A DNA stretch of 38,593 nt from a virus, in the IMG/VR virus record IMGVR_UViG_3300045131_001994, positions 1-38,593 of that record; one strand, given 5' to 3'. The notes beneath the pieces are model-generated. The model was not told the DNA's origin and did not search any database. It saw nothing but the letters and a program-made list of their open reading frames with translations. This document shows, piece after piece, positions 21,233 through 28,696 of this stretch. The position numbers were made by a program, and so were the translations under genes. Every line of letters starts with the position of its first letter. Positions within the stretch are counted from its first letter, which is position 1.

Positions 21233-22344
21233 TGGCCTTAATCAAGCGCAATAACATCTGGCATGCGTACTATCGCGGAATAGGCGGCAAGCTAACCTTC
21301 CGCTCTACTGGCTGTACAGATAAGCTGGAAGCCAAAGCCTTGGAGCCTGACATAATGGCGGCAAATAGAGAAGCCAAGCGCAAGCATCGTATTGAGGTAT
21401 TACTGGGCCGCGCCCCGGTGGAAGAAAAGCCCTTGACTCATCAACCCGCTAAACCAAAGAATCGCGTTAAGCTTTCAGAGCTGCTTGACACCGTCCAAAA
21501 ATACCGCGAGATATCTCAAGACCATATCAAGACATTCAGCCGGTTCATTAAGTATCTGCCGCCTGAAGTAAAATACTGCGACCAGGTAACGCCGGAAATT
21601 GCCTTTAAGTATCTGCAAGATAAATATAAGTCCAAGACCGGTAAGTCATGGAATAACAACAAAACCTACCTCAACAGTTTATTCCGCGTTATCCTCATAG
21701 ATGCCGGACTATCTGAATCGCCATTTGCCAGGGTTCCGCAGATGCGAGACTTCCCAAAACATCAAAGGCCGTTCACCGATGAAGAATGCGTTAAGATAAT
21801 CAATGCCTGTAAAGAACCCTGGAAGAGCGCATCAATGATTGCCTATCATACTGGAATGCGTCAAAAAGACTGCTTTGGCTTAAAGTGGTCGGATATTAAA
21901 GGCGGAATTATAACGATCACGCCGGCCAAGACGAGCCGGTTTGGTAAGTCCGTGCAAATTCCCATTCATCCGCAATTATCTAAATGGCTGGATAAATTAC
22001 CGCGCAGGGATGAATTAGTCTTAGGCTTTGGTCATATCAAATACCATAAGTGCGGCAGCTTCAACATGTATTTCGGATCTGTGTTGGATACTCTTAAAAT
22101 AATAAACAATGAATCCGGCATAGTAGGCTTTGGCAGTTTTCGTAATAGCTTCAATACAAGATGCGACAAGGCGCAAATACCTGAGCATGCGACAATGGGA
22201 ATAACCGGGCATGCAGATAAAAAGCTAAAACGCCTATATTCTCACGACCTGACAGCAGCCATGGCGATAAAGCAACTGCCATCACTACAACTTGATAATG
22301 CCAAAAAATGTAATAAAAACACTGCAACCTCTAAAAAAGTATAG
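21232..22344 (+). CDS. int: Tyrosine integrase
   Basis: A 370-residue tyrosine recombinase. Residues 1-60 are a basic N-terminal arm-binding region, residues about 80-165 the SAM-like core-binding domain, and the catalytic domain follows. Catalytic residues are Arg210 ('YHTGMRQKDC'), Lys233 ('PAKTSR'), Arg304 ('FGSFRNSF'), His327 ('GITGHADK') and Tyr336 ('LYSHD'). The His of the usual HxxR box is replaced by Gly301. The gene ends next to a tRNA fragment that serves as attP. It is transcribed with the repressor module. Confidence 0.9.
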   Translation: MALIKRNNIWHAYYRGIGGKLTFRSTGCTDKLEAKALEPDIMAANREAKRKHRIEVLLGRAPVEEKPLTHQPAKPKNRVKLSELLDTVQKYREISQDHIKTFSRFIKYLPPEVKYCDQVTPEIAFKYLQDKYKSKTGKSWNNNKTYLNSLFRVILIDAGLSESPFARVPQMRDFPKHQRPFTDEECVKIINACKEPWKSASMIAYHTGMRQKDCFGLKWSDIKGGIITITPAKTSRFGKSVQIPIHPQLSKWLDKLPRRDELVLGFGHIKYHKCGSFNMYFGSVLDTLKIINNESGIVGFGSFRNSFNTRCDKAQIPEHATMGITGHADKKLKRLYSHDLTAAMAIKQLPSLQLDNAKKCNKNTATSKKV

Positions 22345-22349
22345 CAAAC
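22324..22349 (+). repeat. Left copy of direct repeat flanking attP (candidate integrase arm site)
   Basis: The core TCTAAAAAAGTATAGCAAAC here is nearly repeated at 22440-22468 (TCTAAAAAAGTGTATAGCAAAC), both preceded by GCAAC. The two copies bracket the tRNA-like attP core. The left copy covers the end of the integrase gene. Such paired repeats are typical of integrase arm-binding sites. Confidence 0.6.
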
Positions 22350-22381
22350 AATATAATTTCAATTATTTTGAGCTTATATAA

Positions 22382-22408
22382 TGGGTTCAAATCCCACCCC
22401 CTCCGCCA
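22382..22408 (+). other. attP core: 3' end of a tRNA-Ser gene
   Basis: TGGGTTCAAATCCCA forms a T-arm and loop, followed by CCCCCTCCGCCA, an acceptor 3' half with discriminator G and encoded CCA. G at the discriminator and this ending fit tRNA-Ser. No anticodon or 5' half lies upstream, so this is only a fragment, immediately downstream of the integrase gene. Integration here would restore the host tRNA end. Confidence 0.88.
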
Positions 22409-22439
22409 CTTATTACCCTAAAGAAAACCACAAAATACC

Positions 22440-22468
22440 GCAACATTCTAAAAAAGTGTATAGCAAAC
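22440..22468 (+). repeat. Right copy of direct repeat flanking attP
   Basis: This matches the repeat at 22324-22349 with one GT insertion and a few changes. It lies 32 bases after the tRNA fragment. It ends in TATAGCAAAC, sharing the half site of the operator at 19349-19368. Confidence 0.6.
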
Positions 22469-22483
22469 TGTATACGCTTATTT

Positions 22484-22511
22484 TTGTCTTATCTCTATTA
22501 TCCTGTATATT
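22484..22511 (+). promoter_or_regulatory. Possible promoter for the post-attP genes
   Basis: TTGTCT, 16 bases, then TATATT, placed 25 bases before the small membrane-protein start. The boxes are partial matches. It could supply transcription of the terminase region, but an activator-dependent late promoter is also likely. Confidence 0.4.
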
Positions 22512-22535
22512 ATCCCCATCAACAGGGAAGTGATA

Positions 22536-22661
22536 ATGACAGCAGGCATAATTATAATCTCAGACGCTTCTAAAGATGATCCTATATTGCTATCATTGTT
22601 ACTCTTTATTCTTTTTATCTACGTTCTTGAACTGATAACCCATAAGAGAAACAGGCCATGA
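22536..22661 (+). CDS. 41-residue single-span membrane peptide
   Basis: An ATG with AGGGAAG upstream opens 41 codons with a central hydrophobic stretch ('ILLSLLLFILFIYVLELI') and a basic tail ('THKRNRP'). The stop overlaps the next possible start (ATGA). A small membrane peptide just before the terminase region is unusual; it may be a toxin-like, exclusion or holin-like protein. Confidence 0.5.
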   Translation: MTAGIIIISDASKDDPILLSLLLFILFIYVLELITHKRNRP

Positions 22662-22948
22662 TTACAAGCCATAAGTCAATCAGGCGCGCGCAATCATATA
22701 ACGCATGTACGCGCTGTATTAAATATTATATCATGCTTTTTATTCATGCTTCATTTATCAGCACTGTGCTCTATATCCGGTTAATTCTGAAAAACTTTTT
22801 TCAACGCAAAAGCTGTATGTTAAAATTTTGCCTTTACAAAAAAACTGTATGTGAAAAAAACGCCTTTACAAAAAAGCTGTATTGGGTCCTTCCCGGAACT
22901 TTCTCAGGGATGGTTCCTTCGTCGAAATTAAGAGAAAAAGTAAGTTAG
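22658..22948 (+). CDS. Doubtful 96-codon frame
   Basis: It is linked to the previous peptide by ATGA, but the ribosome site is poor, and the second half is generated by the A-rich tandem repeats, giving a Lys/Cys-rich sequence unlike a folded protein. The region is better viewed as noncoding. A short hydrophobic stretch is present at about residues 25-45. Confidence 0.22.
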   Translation: MITSHKSIRRAQSYNACTRCIKYYIMLFIHASFISTVLYIRLILKNFFQRKSCMLKFCLYKKTVCEKNAFTKKLYWVLPGTFSGMVPSSKLREKVS

Positions 22949-22966
22949 TTAGCAAGGTATAGCAAT
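22662..22966. other. 305-base stretch before the terminase genes, mostly noncoding
   Basis: It holds a doubtful open frame, three A-rich 32-bp repeats, an inverted repeat GGAAC...GTTCC at about 22897-22919, and two TAGCAA half sites at 22950-22965 just before the next start. The location directly upstream of the terminase genes is where packaging (cos or pac) signals often lie, but no such site can be recognised by sequence alone. Confidence 0.4.
22808..22882 (+). repeat. A-rich imperfect tandem repeat, period 32
   Basis: CTGTAT recurs at 22813, 22845 and 22877, and CCTTTAC at 22831 and 22863, exactly 32 bases apart each time. The units are rich in A tracts spaced at about helical intervals, which suggests bent DNA or protein binding. 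Confidence 0.7.
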
Positions 22967-23302
22967 ATGACAATCGGACGAGACAGCAAAGCTGGGCTAT
23001 CCAACCGGATAATGACGGTACAGGACGCCGCCTCTTTGCTTGGTGTTAAATGCGATTCTCTCTATCGTGTTATCAAGCGTTGCCAAAAGTCAAAGCCGGT
23101 ATTCCACCGGTCCGGGTTATCGTTCGCCATTTGCCAGACAGCCAGACGTATTTTATTGATTCCGCTTGACGCTCCGCCGGTAGACGTTGAAAAAACAGAG
23201 AATGCCGCTGCTGCGAAAATATTGGCAATGCTTTTGCCGTGTCTTTGTGACAGATGCAGATCCTCGGTTGAAAAAATAAAGGGAGAATATGAAAGAGGTT
23301 AA
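22967..23302 (+). CDS. Small terminase subunit candidate (helix-turn-helix protein)
   Basis: A 111-residue protein with AAGG upstream. 'MTVQDAASLLGVKCDSLYRV' looks like a helix-turn-helix of the kind that begins gpNu1-type small terminases. The C-terminus has 'LPCLCDRCRSSVEKI', a CxCxxC cluster. It overlaps the large terminase by 14 bases. By position it should recognise the packaging site; sequence support is weak because small terminases diverge rapidly. Confidence 0.5.
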   Translation: MTIGRDSKAGLSNRIMTVQDAASLLGVKCDSLYRVIKRCQKSKPVFHRSGLSFAICQTARRILLIPLDAPPVDVEKTENAAAAKILAMLLPCLCDRCRSSVEKIKGEYERG

Positions 23303-25421
23303 TTTTTCATCATTCTTCAACAGCTCGACAAAGGCCGACCCCGGCAATAATATTTCTTCTTCCTCGACAACTGGCGCAGCGCCTGCCTCTATCCGCGATA
23401 GTCAAGGCGCGCTGATGAAAGAAAAGAGAAGGGCAGAGCGAGATATAGGCGATATTCCGGCAGTTGTCAATCCAGAGAGGCGCGCCGCCGCCCTGGCGGA
23501 TTACAATGTATTCAAGCGAACATATTTCGCCAAGTCTTTCTATCGGGAAGATTGCCCAGCAATGCAAGTATGTAATAAAAAGATTGTCAATGCTATAAAT
23601 TTCGGGGGCAAGTCTTCTGAAGGTCTACCGCGCGGCCAGGGCAAGACAACTAATCTGCGCGCCGCCGCCATATACGCAATCTTTACCGGCAAGCGTAAAT
23701 TCGTAGTTCCTACCACTAATATTATCCCGGACTGTAAGCGATTCCTTGACAATATTAAAACAATCCTTGAAACAAATGATTTATTGCTGCAAGATTTTCC
23801 AGAAATACTTTATCCGGTTCGCAAACTTGAACGCATAACCCACAGGGCAAAGGGTCAAATATGCCAGGGCCAGCACACGAGGATAGTATGGTCAACCTAT
23901 ATTCAATTCCCATCAATACCGGGATCTGTCGCTTCCGGCGCCGTGATCTGGCCAATCTCAATTATTGCGATCCCGCGCGGCCTGCAAATAGCGCTGCCGA
24001 ATGGCGATGTTATGCGGCCTGACTTTCTTTTGGTTGACGACCCGCAGAATAACGAAAGCGCAAAATCTAAAGAGCAGACCGATTGCCGGGAAGATGCGAT
24101 CACCGGTACTTTGCTGGGGCTGGCTGGACCAGATCAGGAAATAGCCGCTGTGATGACATGTACCATTATTCAGGAAAATGATTTAGCGGATAGATTTTTA
24201 TCGCGCGAAAAACATCCGGAGTGGCAGGGGGAATGCCATGCGATGATTACCGAATGGCCGACTACGGAAGCGATGAAACTATGGGAACAATACCGTAACA
24301 TTTTATTGGATGAACTGGAAACAAATATCAACATTACATCTTCAGCGGACAAACATCCAGCCGCCAATCAATTCTATACAGACAACCGCGCCGCAATGGA
24401 TGCCGGCTGTGTCGTGATGGATGAAGCATTAAAGTATATTAATGAGGTATCAGCAATCCAACATGCAATGAACCTGTATTTAATTTCTCCGGACACTTTC
24501 CTTTGCGAATATCAGAACGCCCCGGCCCGTCAGAATACTTCATTACATACGCTTACTGTTCGCGGGATAATGGAACGCATCAACGGACTGCCGCGCGGCC
24601 AGGCTCCAGAGAATACTATCTTCCAGGCGGCATGTATCGACCTGAATCACTATGCCGCAAGCTGGGCCGTGTCTGCTTTCCGGAATGACTTCACGCCGGC
24701 AATATTGGATTACGGTTTTTTCCCGGAAGGCAAGCTGCTGTACGATACTAAAAATTCTGAGATGGACGAAGCTACGGCTTTTATTGCGGGGCTGAATGGC
24801 CTCGTTCCAAAAATTGCGGCAGCATTCCCGGATCTTAACGCACTGGGTATTGACGGCAACCGCTTTTCCGATCCAGTCTATAAATGGATTGTCCTGAATA
24901 AACACAATTATCCGTTCCAGATATACGCACTGCGCGGCGTTGGCTCAACTCAATACAAGATTCCGGCGACTAAATCAAAATACGCAAAACTCGTCGGCAA
25001 GCCGCGCAATCATTGCCATATCCGGGTTGGGCGCGATGCCCAGCGCGAGATCTGGTTTGATTCTCACCACTGGCACTTATTCATGCAACGCATGTGGATT
25101 ATGGAGCCAGGAGCGGCGCGTTCAATCTCGCTATTCGGGCAACAAGGCAGTAATCACCGGGTATTTGCTGAACAGATTTGCGCTGAACGGCTGTCTGATC
25201 TGTACGAAGAAGGCGGGAAAATGAAATATCAATGGCGGACTGACGGCAAAAACGAAATGTCAGACATTACAACTATGCTTTGCGTTCTAGCCAACTGCTC
25301 CGGGCTGGAGCCGGACGGCTTGAAAGCTCCGAAAAAAGTGCGTAAAGTGGTAAAATTATCTGATTTACGCAAAGAAAATCACGTTAAAAAGCCTAATCCA
25401 AGAGATGAATATTATAGATAA
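23289..25421 (+). CDS. Terminase large subunit
   Basis: A 710-residue protein with GGGAG upstream. The ATPase has Walker A 'GLPRGQGKTT' (residues 112-121) and Walker B 'FLLVDDPQN' (Asp250, Asp251), followed by 'CTIIQENDLADRF'. The C-terminal nuclease shows acidic residues at 'ACIDLNHYAAS', 'LGIDGNRFSD' and 'MSDITTML', fitting an RNase H-like terminase nuclease. It packages DNA into the prohead. At 710 residues it is long for the family, mainly because of a disordered N-terminal 60 residues. Confidence 0.9.
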   Translation: MKEVNFSSFFNSSTKADPGNNISSSSTTGAAPASIRDSQGALMKEKRRAERDIGDIPAVVNPERRAAALADYNVFKRTYFAKSFYREDCPAMQVCNKKIVNAINFGGKSSEGLPRGQGKTTNLRAAAIYAIFTGKRKFVVPTTNIIPDCKRFLDNIKTILETNDLLLQDFPEILYPVRKLERITHRAKGQICQGQHTRIVWSTYIQFPSIPGSVASGAVIWPISIIAIPRGLQIALPNGDVMRPDFLLVDDPQNNESAKSKEQTDCREDAITGTLLGLAGPDQEIAAVMTCTIIQENDLADRFLSREKHPEWQGECHAMITEWPTTEAMKLWEQYRNILLDELETNINITSSADKHPAANQFYTDNRAAMDAGCVVMDEALKYINEVSAIQHAMNLYLISPDTFLCEYQNAPARQNTSLHTLTVRGIMERINGLPRGQAPENTIFQAACIDLNHYAASWAVSAFRNDFTPAILDYGFFPEGKLLYDTKNSEMDEATAFIAGLNGLVPKIAAAFPDLNALGIDGNRFSDPVYKWIVLNKHNYPFQIYALRGVGSTQYKIPATKSKYAKLVGKPRNHCHIRVGRDAQREIWFDSHHWHLFMQRMWIMEPGAARSISLFGQQGSNHRVFAEQICAERLSDLYEEGGKMKYQWRTDGKNEMSDITTMLCVLANCSGLEPDGLKAPKKVRKVVKLSDLRKENHVKKPNPRDEYYR

Positions 25422-25433
25422 GGGGTAATTTTT

Positions 25434-25628
25434 ATGAAATGGGGAAGTTGTGAAGTTGAATCCTCGGTTGATTACAGCAATACACTAGATAATTACGGCG
25501 TGATTGTCGATCGCTGGCCGGTTTCCGGTAAAATTATGATCAATCTTCCGCTGGGAAATGATGATCTGCTGGCGCAATTCAATAAATTTGTCCATGAATT
25601 GAATGTTAAAATAAGCGAACAGGAGTGA
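25434..25628 (+). CDS. Small acidic protein, unknown
   Basis: A 64-residue protein following the terminase by 12 bases, with AGGGG upstream. It contains strands ('YGVIVDRWPVSGKIMINLP') and a helical C-terminus ('LLAQFNKFVHELNVKI'). No recognised family. It is coupled closely to the zinc-protein gene next to it. Confidence 0.55.
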   Translation: MKWGSCEVESSVDYSNTLDNYGVIVDRWPVSGKIMINLPLGNDDLLAQFNKFVHELNVKISEQE

Positions 25629-25630
25629 TT

Positions 25631-25810
25631 ATGAGTATCAAAACCGTAAAAATTCCGGAAGTGAAGTGTCCGAATAAGAAATGCAAGGCAAGCATCAGCC
25701 AATCCAAGGTGTACAAGACGCGCCTTGACCGGCTGAGTAACCGCAAATTGCAGTATAGAACTTGCGGAACGTGCTGTGAGAACTATATAACTGAAACATC
25801 TTTATATTGA
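25631..25810 (+). CDS. Small zinc-ribbon protein, Ogr/Delta-like
   Basis: A 59-residue protein. ATG 25631 is chosen because AGGAG lies directly upstream; a GTG at 25625 would sit inside the ribosome site. 'EVKCPNKKCKASISQSKVYK' and 'QYRTCGTCCENYITE' form a four-cysteine ribbon arranged like the Ogr/Delta late-transcription activators of P2-type phages (CPxC...CxxxxC...F/YxxxE). If so, it could activate late promoters. The match is by pattern only. Confidence 0.5.
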   Translation: MSIKTVKIPEVKCPNKKCKASISQSKVYKTRLDRLSNRKLQYRTCGTCCENYITETSLY

Positions 25811-25819
25811 GGTTGAATT

Positions 25820-26206
25820 ATGCCAGTATTAAAATTAATGTTGAGTTTTAAGATCAATGAAATTTTGAATCCGGAGTATGTACGCGAAAATATTGAAAAA
25901 ACAATAAACAAGGAATGTGATGTTGACGGCTCGCTTGTGCGTTTGGTTGATTGTGAAATTGTAAAGAAAGAACCCGCAAAGGACTATTCCCGTCTTTTTG
26001 GGGTCTCTAAAATTGACCCAACCAGATTATATATTAGCAATATCGGGCTTGTAAAATACAAAATAAAACAACGCCCAGGAGACTATGCAATAATTTATTT
26101 GAAATATGCGGACAGAATAGAATCTCGAACTATCCACGTTAGGGAAGATGGATTAATGATTCCAGGCGACTGCATTGCTTGTAATATTAGAAATATTTGT
26201 GCTTAA
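25820..26206 (+). CDS. Unknown 128-residue late-region protein
   Basis: A mixed alpha/beta protein with a helical N-terminus ('INEILNPEYVRENIEKTINK') and a beta-rich remainder ('GLVKYKIKQRPGDYAIIYL'), ending in 'GDCIACNIRNIC'. AGG lies upstream at good spacing. It is the last gene before the structured 180-base gap. It resembles no family I recognise. Confidence 0.5.
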   Translation: MPVLKLMLSFKINEILNPEYVRENIEKTINKECDVDGSLVRLVDCEIVKKEPAKDYSRLFGVSKIDPTRLYISNIGLVKYKIKQRPGDYAIIYLKYADRIESRTIHVREDGLMIPGDCIACNIRNICA

Positions 26207-26207
26207 T

Positions 26208-26224
26208 TGTCCAGTATATGGACA
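26208..26224. repeat. Inverted repeat immediately after a stop codon
   Basis: TGTCCA and TGGACA arms surround GTATA. It lies two bases after the preceding gene and about 60 bases before the structured element. It may be a small binding site. Confidence 0.5.
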
Positions 26225-26284
26225 TTTCTTTGATTATATTGAACGGAAGATTATTATTATAACGTAGATAAAAATTGAAAATTG

Positions 26285-26374
26285 CCGGATATAGCCTGTT
26301 GCAACGGGCGGGAAACCGGAAAAAGCGCGGTGTTTGGGCCAAACCTCAAATGCCGCGCTTTTTCTTTTATCCGG
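26285..26374 (+). ncRNA. Multi-helix structured element upstream of the portal region
   Basis: An outer helix joins CCGGATA (26285-26291) with TATCCGG (26368-26374). Inside lie a hairpin GCCTGT/ACGGGC (26294-26309, one G-U pair), a small CGG-GAAA-CCG hairpin with a GNRA tetraloop near 26310-26319, and a perfect 12-bp stem GAAAAAGCGCGG/CCGCGCTTTTTC (26319-26330 with 26353-26364) whose long loop contains a further small stem. The large stem is followed by TTTT, so it may terminate or attenuate transcription. The outer helix ends next to the ribosome site of the next gene. Confidence 0.65.
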
Positions 26375-26386
26375 AAGGGAGTAAAT

Positions 26387-26581
26387 ATGCCAGACATGAC
26401 AGATCCGGAAGTGCAGAAAAGCCTGCCAAAACGCATCGTAATTGACGGCCAGACCGTCGAAACGCGCCCGGTCGATGAAATCCGCAAAACTCAAGCCGAT
26501 ACCGCATTCGCTAAAATAGCCCGCAAGAAGAAAATGCCGTTCAAGTGCTTCAGGGTAAGTTTCCCGGGGAGTGTGATATAA
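26387..26581 (+). CDS. Small head-tail joining protein candidate (gpW position)
   Basis: A 64-residue basic protein with GGAAGGGAG upstream. The sequence begins 'MPDMTDPEVQKSLPKRIVID' and has a helical segment followed by a lysine-rich end 'KIARKKKMPFK'. Small proteins of about 65 residues at exactly this place, between terminase and portal, are usually gpW-type head-completion proteins. The similarity is in length and position, not clear motifs. The stop overlaps the portal start by one base (TAATG). Confidence 0.5.
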   Translation: MPDMTDPEVQKSLPKRIVIDGQTVETRPVDEIRKTQADTAFAKIARKKKMPFKCFRVSFPGSVI

Positions 26582-28104
26582 TGGCCGCAGTGAAAACTAA
26601 AATTGTAAAAGCTGCTTCCGTTCCTGCGGCCCCCCGCTCATCCTTTAAGAAGTCGCACATGGTCAAGGCCCGGTATGATGCAGCGCAAACCACTATCCGC
26701 AATTCCCGCCACTGGTCGCAGGTGGACAATCTTTCCGCTAATTCAGCCAATGACTTTCAGACGCGCCGCATTTTGCGCGGACGTTCACGCTATGAATATG
26801 CCAACAATACCTATTGCCAGGGCATTGTCAACAGCTTTGCGGAATGGATGGTCGGAACTGGTTCACGGCTGCAAATGCAGACCGATGACGAAGTTTTTAA
26901 CGACGATATCGAATTTCTCTGGAATGAGTGGAGTGAATCAATCGGACTTCCTGAAAAAATGCTCGTTGCGGAAATAGCCCGTATTCGTGACGGTGAAGAT
27001 TTCGGCGTGCTGTTCAGCAATCCAAACAGTAAAACCATGCTTTCACTTGATCTAATGGTGTTGGAAGCGGAGCGCGTAACCAGCCTATACGCACAATCCG
27101 GAGATCTGTTTGCCGGTTCACTTGCTCCGAATAATATTGACGGAATCATTCTTGACCCTGCCGGCAATCCGGTGACTTATCAAATACTGAAACAGCATCC
27201 CGGAGAATTGAATACGCTGGCGCTATTCGGCTCGTTTGAATCACAGGACTATCCGGCGGATTATGTTATCCACTGGTTCAAGCCTGACCGCCCGGAACAA
27301 AAACGCGGTATTCCATCAATCACCTCCGCACTGGAATTGTTCTCCATACTCCGCGATTATACTATGGCCACGCTCCGCGCCGCCCAAACCGCTGCCGATA
27401 TAGCCGGGGTGATCCAAACCCCGGCACTTCCTGACGACGACGAAACGGACGGCGAAACAGAATCAACTGGATACGCTGCTTTTGATACTTTCCCGATTGA
27501 CCAGGGCATGTTTACCGTAATGCCGGACGGTACTACAATTAACCAGCTTAAACCAGAGCAGCCAACCACCACTTTCCCCGAATTTGAAAAGCGGATGATT
27601 AACGGCATGGCGCGCGGCGTGAATATGCCTTATAACATCGCCGCCGGAAGTTCTGAAGGCTATAATTACAGCTCCGGCAGACTTGATCACCAGTCATTCA
27701 ATAAGACTATTGTTACCACCCGCTCATTATTCGTCAATCGGATGCCTAACCGGATATTCTGGCACTTCTATAATGAACTCATGATGCTGCCCCAGTTCCG
27801 GAAATGGCGCAATTATAAAACCCCGCGTGTTTCACTTTACGCGAATCCGGTTCCGCAACATGATTGGATGTTTGACGGAGCCCCCCAGATCGACCCGGCA
27901 AAGGCTGCCAACGCCTTCGATACTTTAAGTGGCAATGGCGGACAGACCCTTGCGCGCTGGTATGCTGAACAAGGACTGGACTGGAGGCCGGAAATTAAGC
28001 AGTTCATGAAAGAAAAAGACATGATTCAGAAATATTTGACCAATGTTGTTAAACAAGCAAAACCCGATCCAAATAACGAGGACATGCAAAATGGACAAGA
28101 ATAA
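26581..28104 (+). CDS. Portal protein, lambda gpB-like
   Basis: A 507-residue protein; ATG 26581 with GGGGAG upstream is preferred over the longer frame at 26545. Portal-family features include an N-terminal 'RRILRGRSRYEYANNTYCQG', 'IARIRDGEDFGVLF', 'VIHWFKPDRPEQKRGIPS', and 'GMARGVNMPYNIAAGSSEGY' with 'YSSGRLDHQSF'. These match the lambda-type portal family. It forms the dodecameric DNA entry pore of the capsid. The stop overlaps the protease start by 14 bases. Confidence 0.9.
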   Translation: MAAVKTKIVKAASVPAAPRSSFKKSHMVKARYDAAQTTIRNSRHWSQVDNLSANSANDFQTRRILRGRSRYEYANNTYCQGIVNSFAEWMVGTGSRLQMQTDDEVFNDDIEFLWNEWSESIGLPEKMLVAEIARIRDGEDFGVLFSNPNSKTMLSLDLMVLEAERVTSLYAQSGDLFAGSLAPNNIDGIILDPAGNPVTYQILKQHPGELNTLALFGSFESQDYPADYVIHWFKPDRPEQKRGIPSITSALELFSILRDYTMATLRAAQTAADIAGVIQTPALPDDDETDGETESTGYAAFDTFPIDQGMFTVMPDGTTINQLKPEQPTTTFPEFEKRMINGMARGVNMPYNIAAGSSEGYNYSSGRLDHQSFNKTIVTTRSLFVNRMPNRIFWHFYNELMMLPQFRKWRNYKTPRVSLYANPVPQHDWMFDGAPQIDPAKAANAFDTLSGNGGQTLARWYAEQGLDWRPEIKQFMKEKDMIQKYLTNVVKQAKPDPNNEDMQNGQE

Positions 28105-28681
28105 AGTTCAAAAAATATCATTTTCCGCGCCGATAAATATTCAGGCGGCAGCGGCCCCGGATGCCAGCGGTACTAAAAAACCGGCGACATTCTCAATCCG
28201 CGCTTATAATGGCGACAAGATCAATGTCTCCAACTATTGCTATGCTCCGGTTGTCTTTGACCTGTCCGGCCTGATTGTTGCAACTCAGCAGATTCCAATT
28301 CTCGACAGCCATGAAACCGAAAATGACGCGGTACTGGGCCAGACTGACAAGATTGAAATTGTCAACGGCGGGATAGATGAATCCGGCGTGCTTTATTCGC
28401 ATATCGACGAACAGGCCGCCATGATTGCCGCGAAAGCCGCTGCGGGCTATCAGTGGCAGGCTTCCGTTGGTGTCCGTCCGCTGTCCATCGAAGAAGTTCC
28501 AGCCGGTTCAAAAGTAACTGTCAACGGGCGCAGTATAGAAGGCCCGGTTGATATTATCCGCACTGGCGTACTGGTCGAAACTTCCATTGTCGTAATCGGT
28601 GCTGATACTACCAGCACCGTTCAGATTGCCGCGAAAGCTGCAAGCAATACCCCTAAACAGTCCATAATCATCCTAATCTAA
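28091..28681 (+). CDS. Prohead protease, U35/S78-like
   Basis: A 196-residue protein; start at 28091 with GAGGA upstream. 'IPILDSHETENDAVLGQ' carries the candidate catalytic His, and 'YQWQASVGVRPLSI' the candidate Ser, in the spacing of HK97-type (U35/S78) prohead proteases, followed by 'VETSIVVIGAD'. It should cleave the scaffold region of the capsid protein during maturation. It lies between portal and capsid genes, the canonical order. Confidence 0.78.
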   Translation: MDKNKVQKISFSAPINIQAAAAPDASGTKKPATFSIRAYNGDKINVSNYCYAPVVFDLSGLIVATQQIPILDSHETENDAVLGQTDKIEIVNGGIDESGVLYSHIDEQAAMIAAKAAAGYQWQASVGVRPLSIEEVPAGSKVTVNGRSIEGPVDIIRTGVLVETSIVVIGADTTSTVQIAAKAASNTPKQSIIILI

Positions 28682-28696
28682 CTAAGGAGACAAGCG

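Noticed and set aside
22382-22408. A functional tRNA gene
   Set aside because: Only the T-arm and acceptor 3' half are present; no anticodon or D arm upstream.
22658-22948. 96-codon open frame before the terminase
   Set aside because: Kept only as a low-confidence entry: poor ribosome site and a product largely generated by tandem repeats.
26234-26494. Leftward frames across the structured gap before the portal
   Set aside because: They run antisense to a well-supported small gene and a hairpin region, and have no ribosome site.
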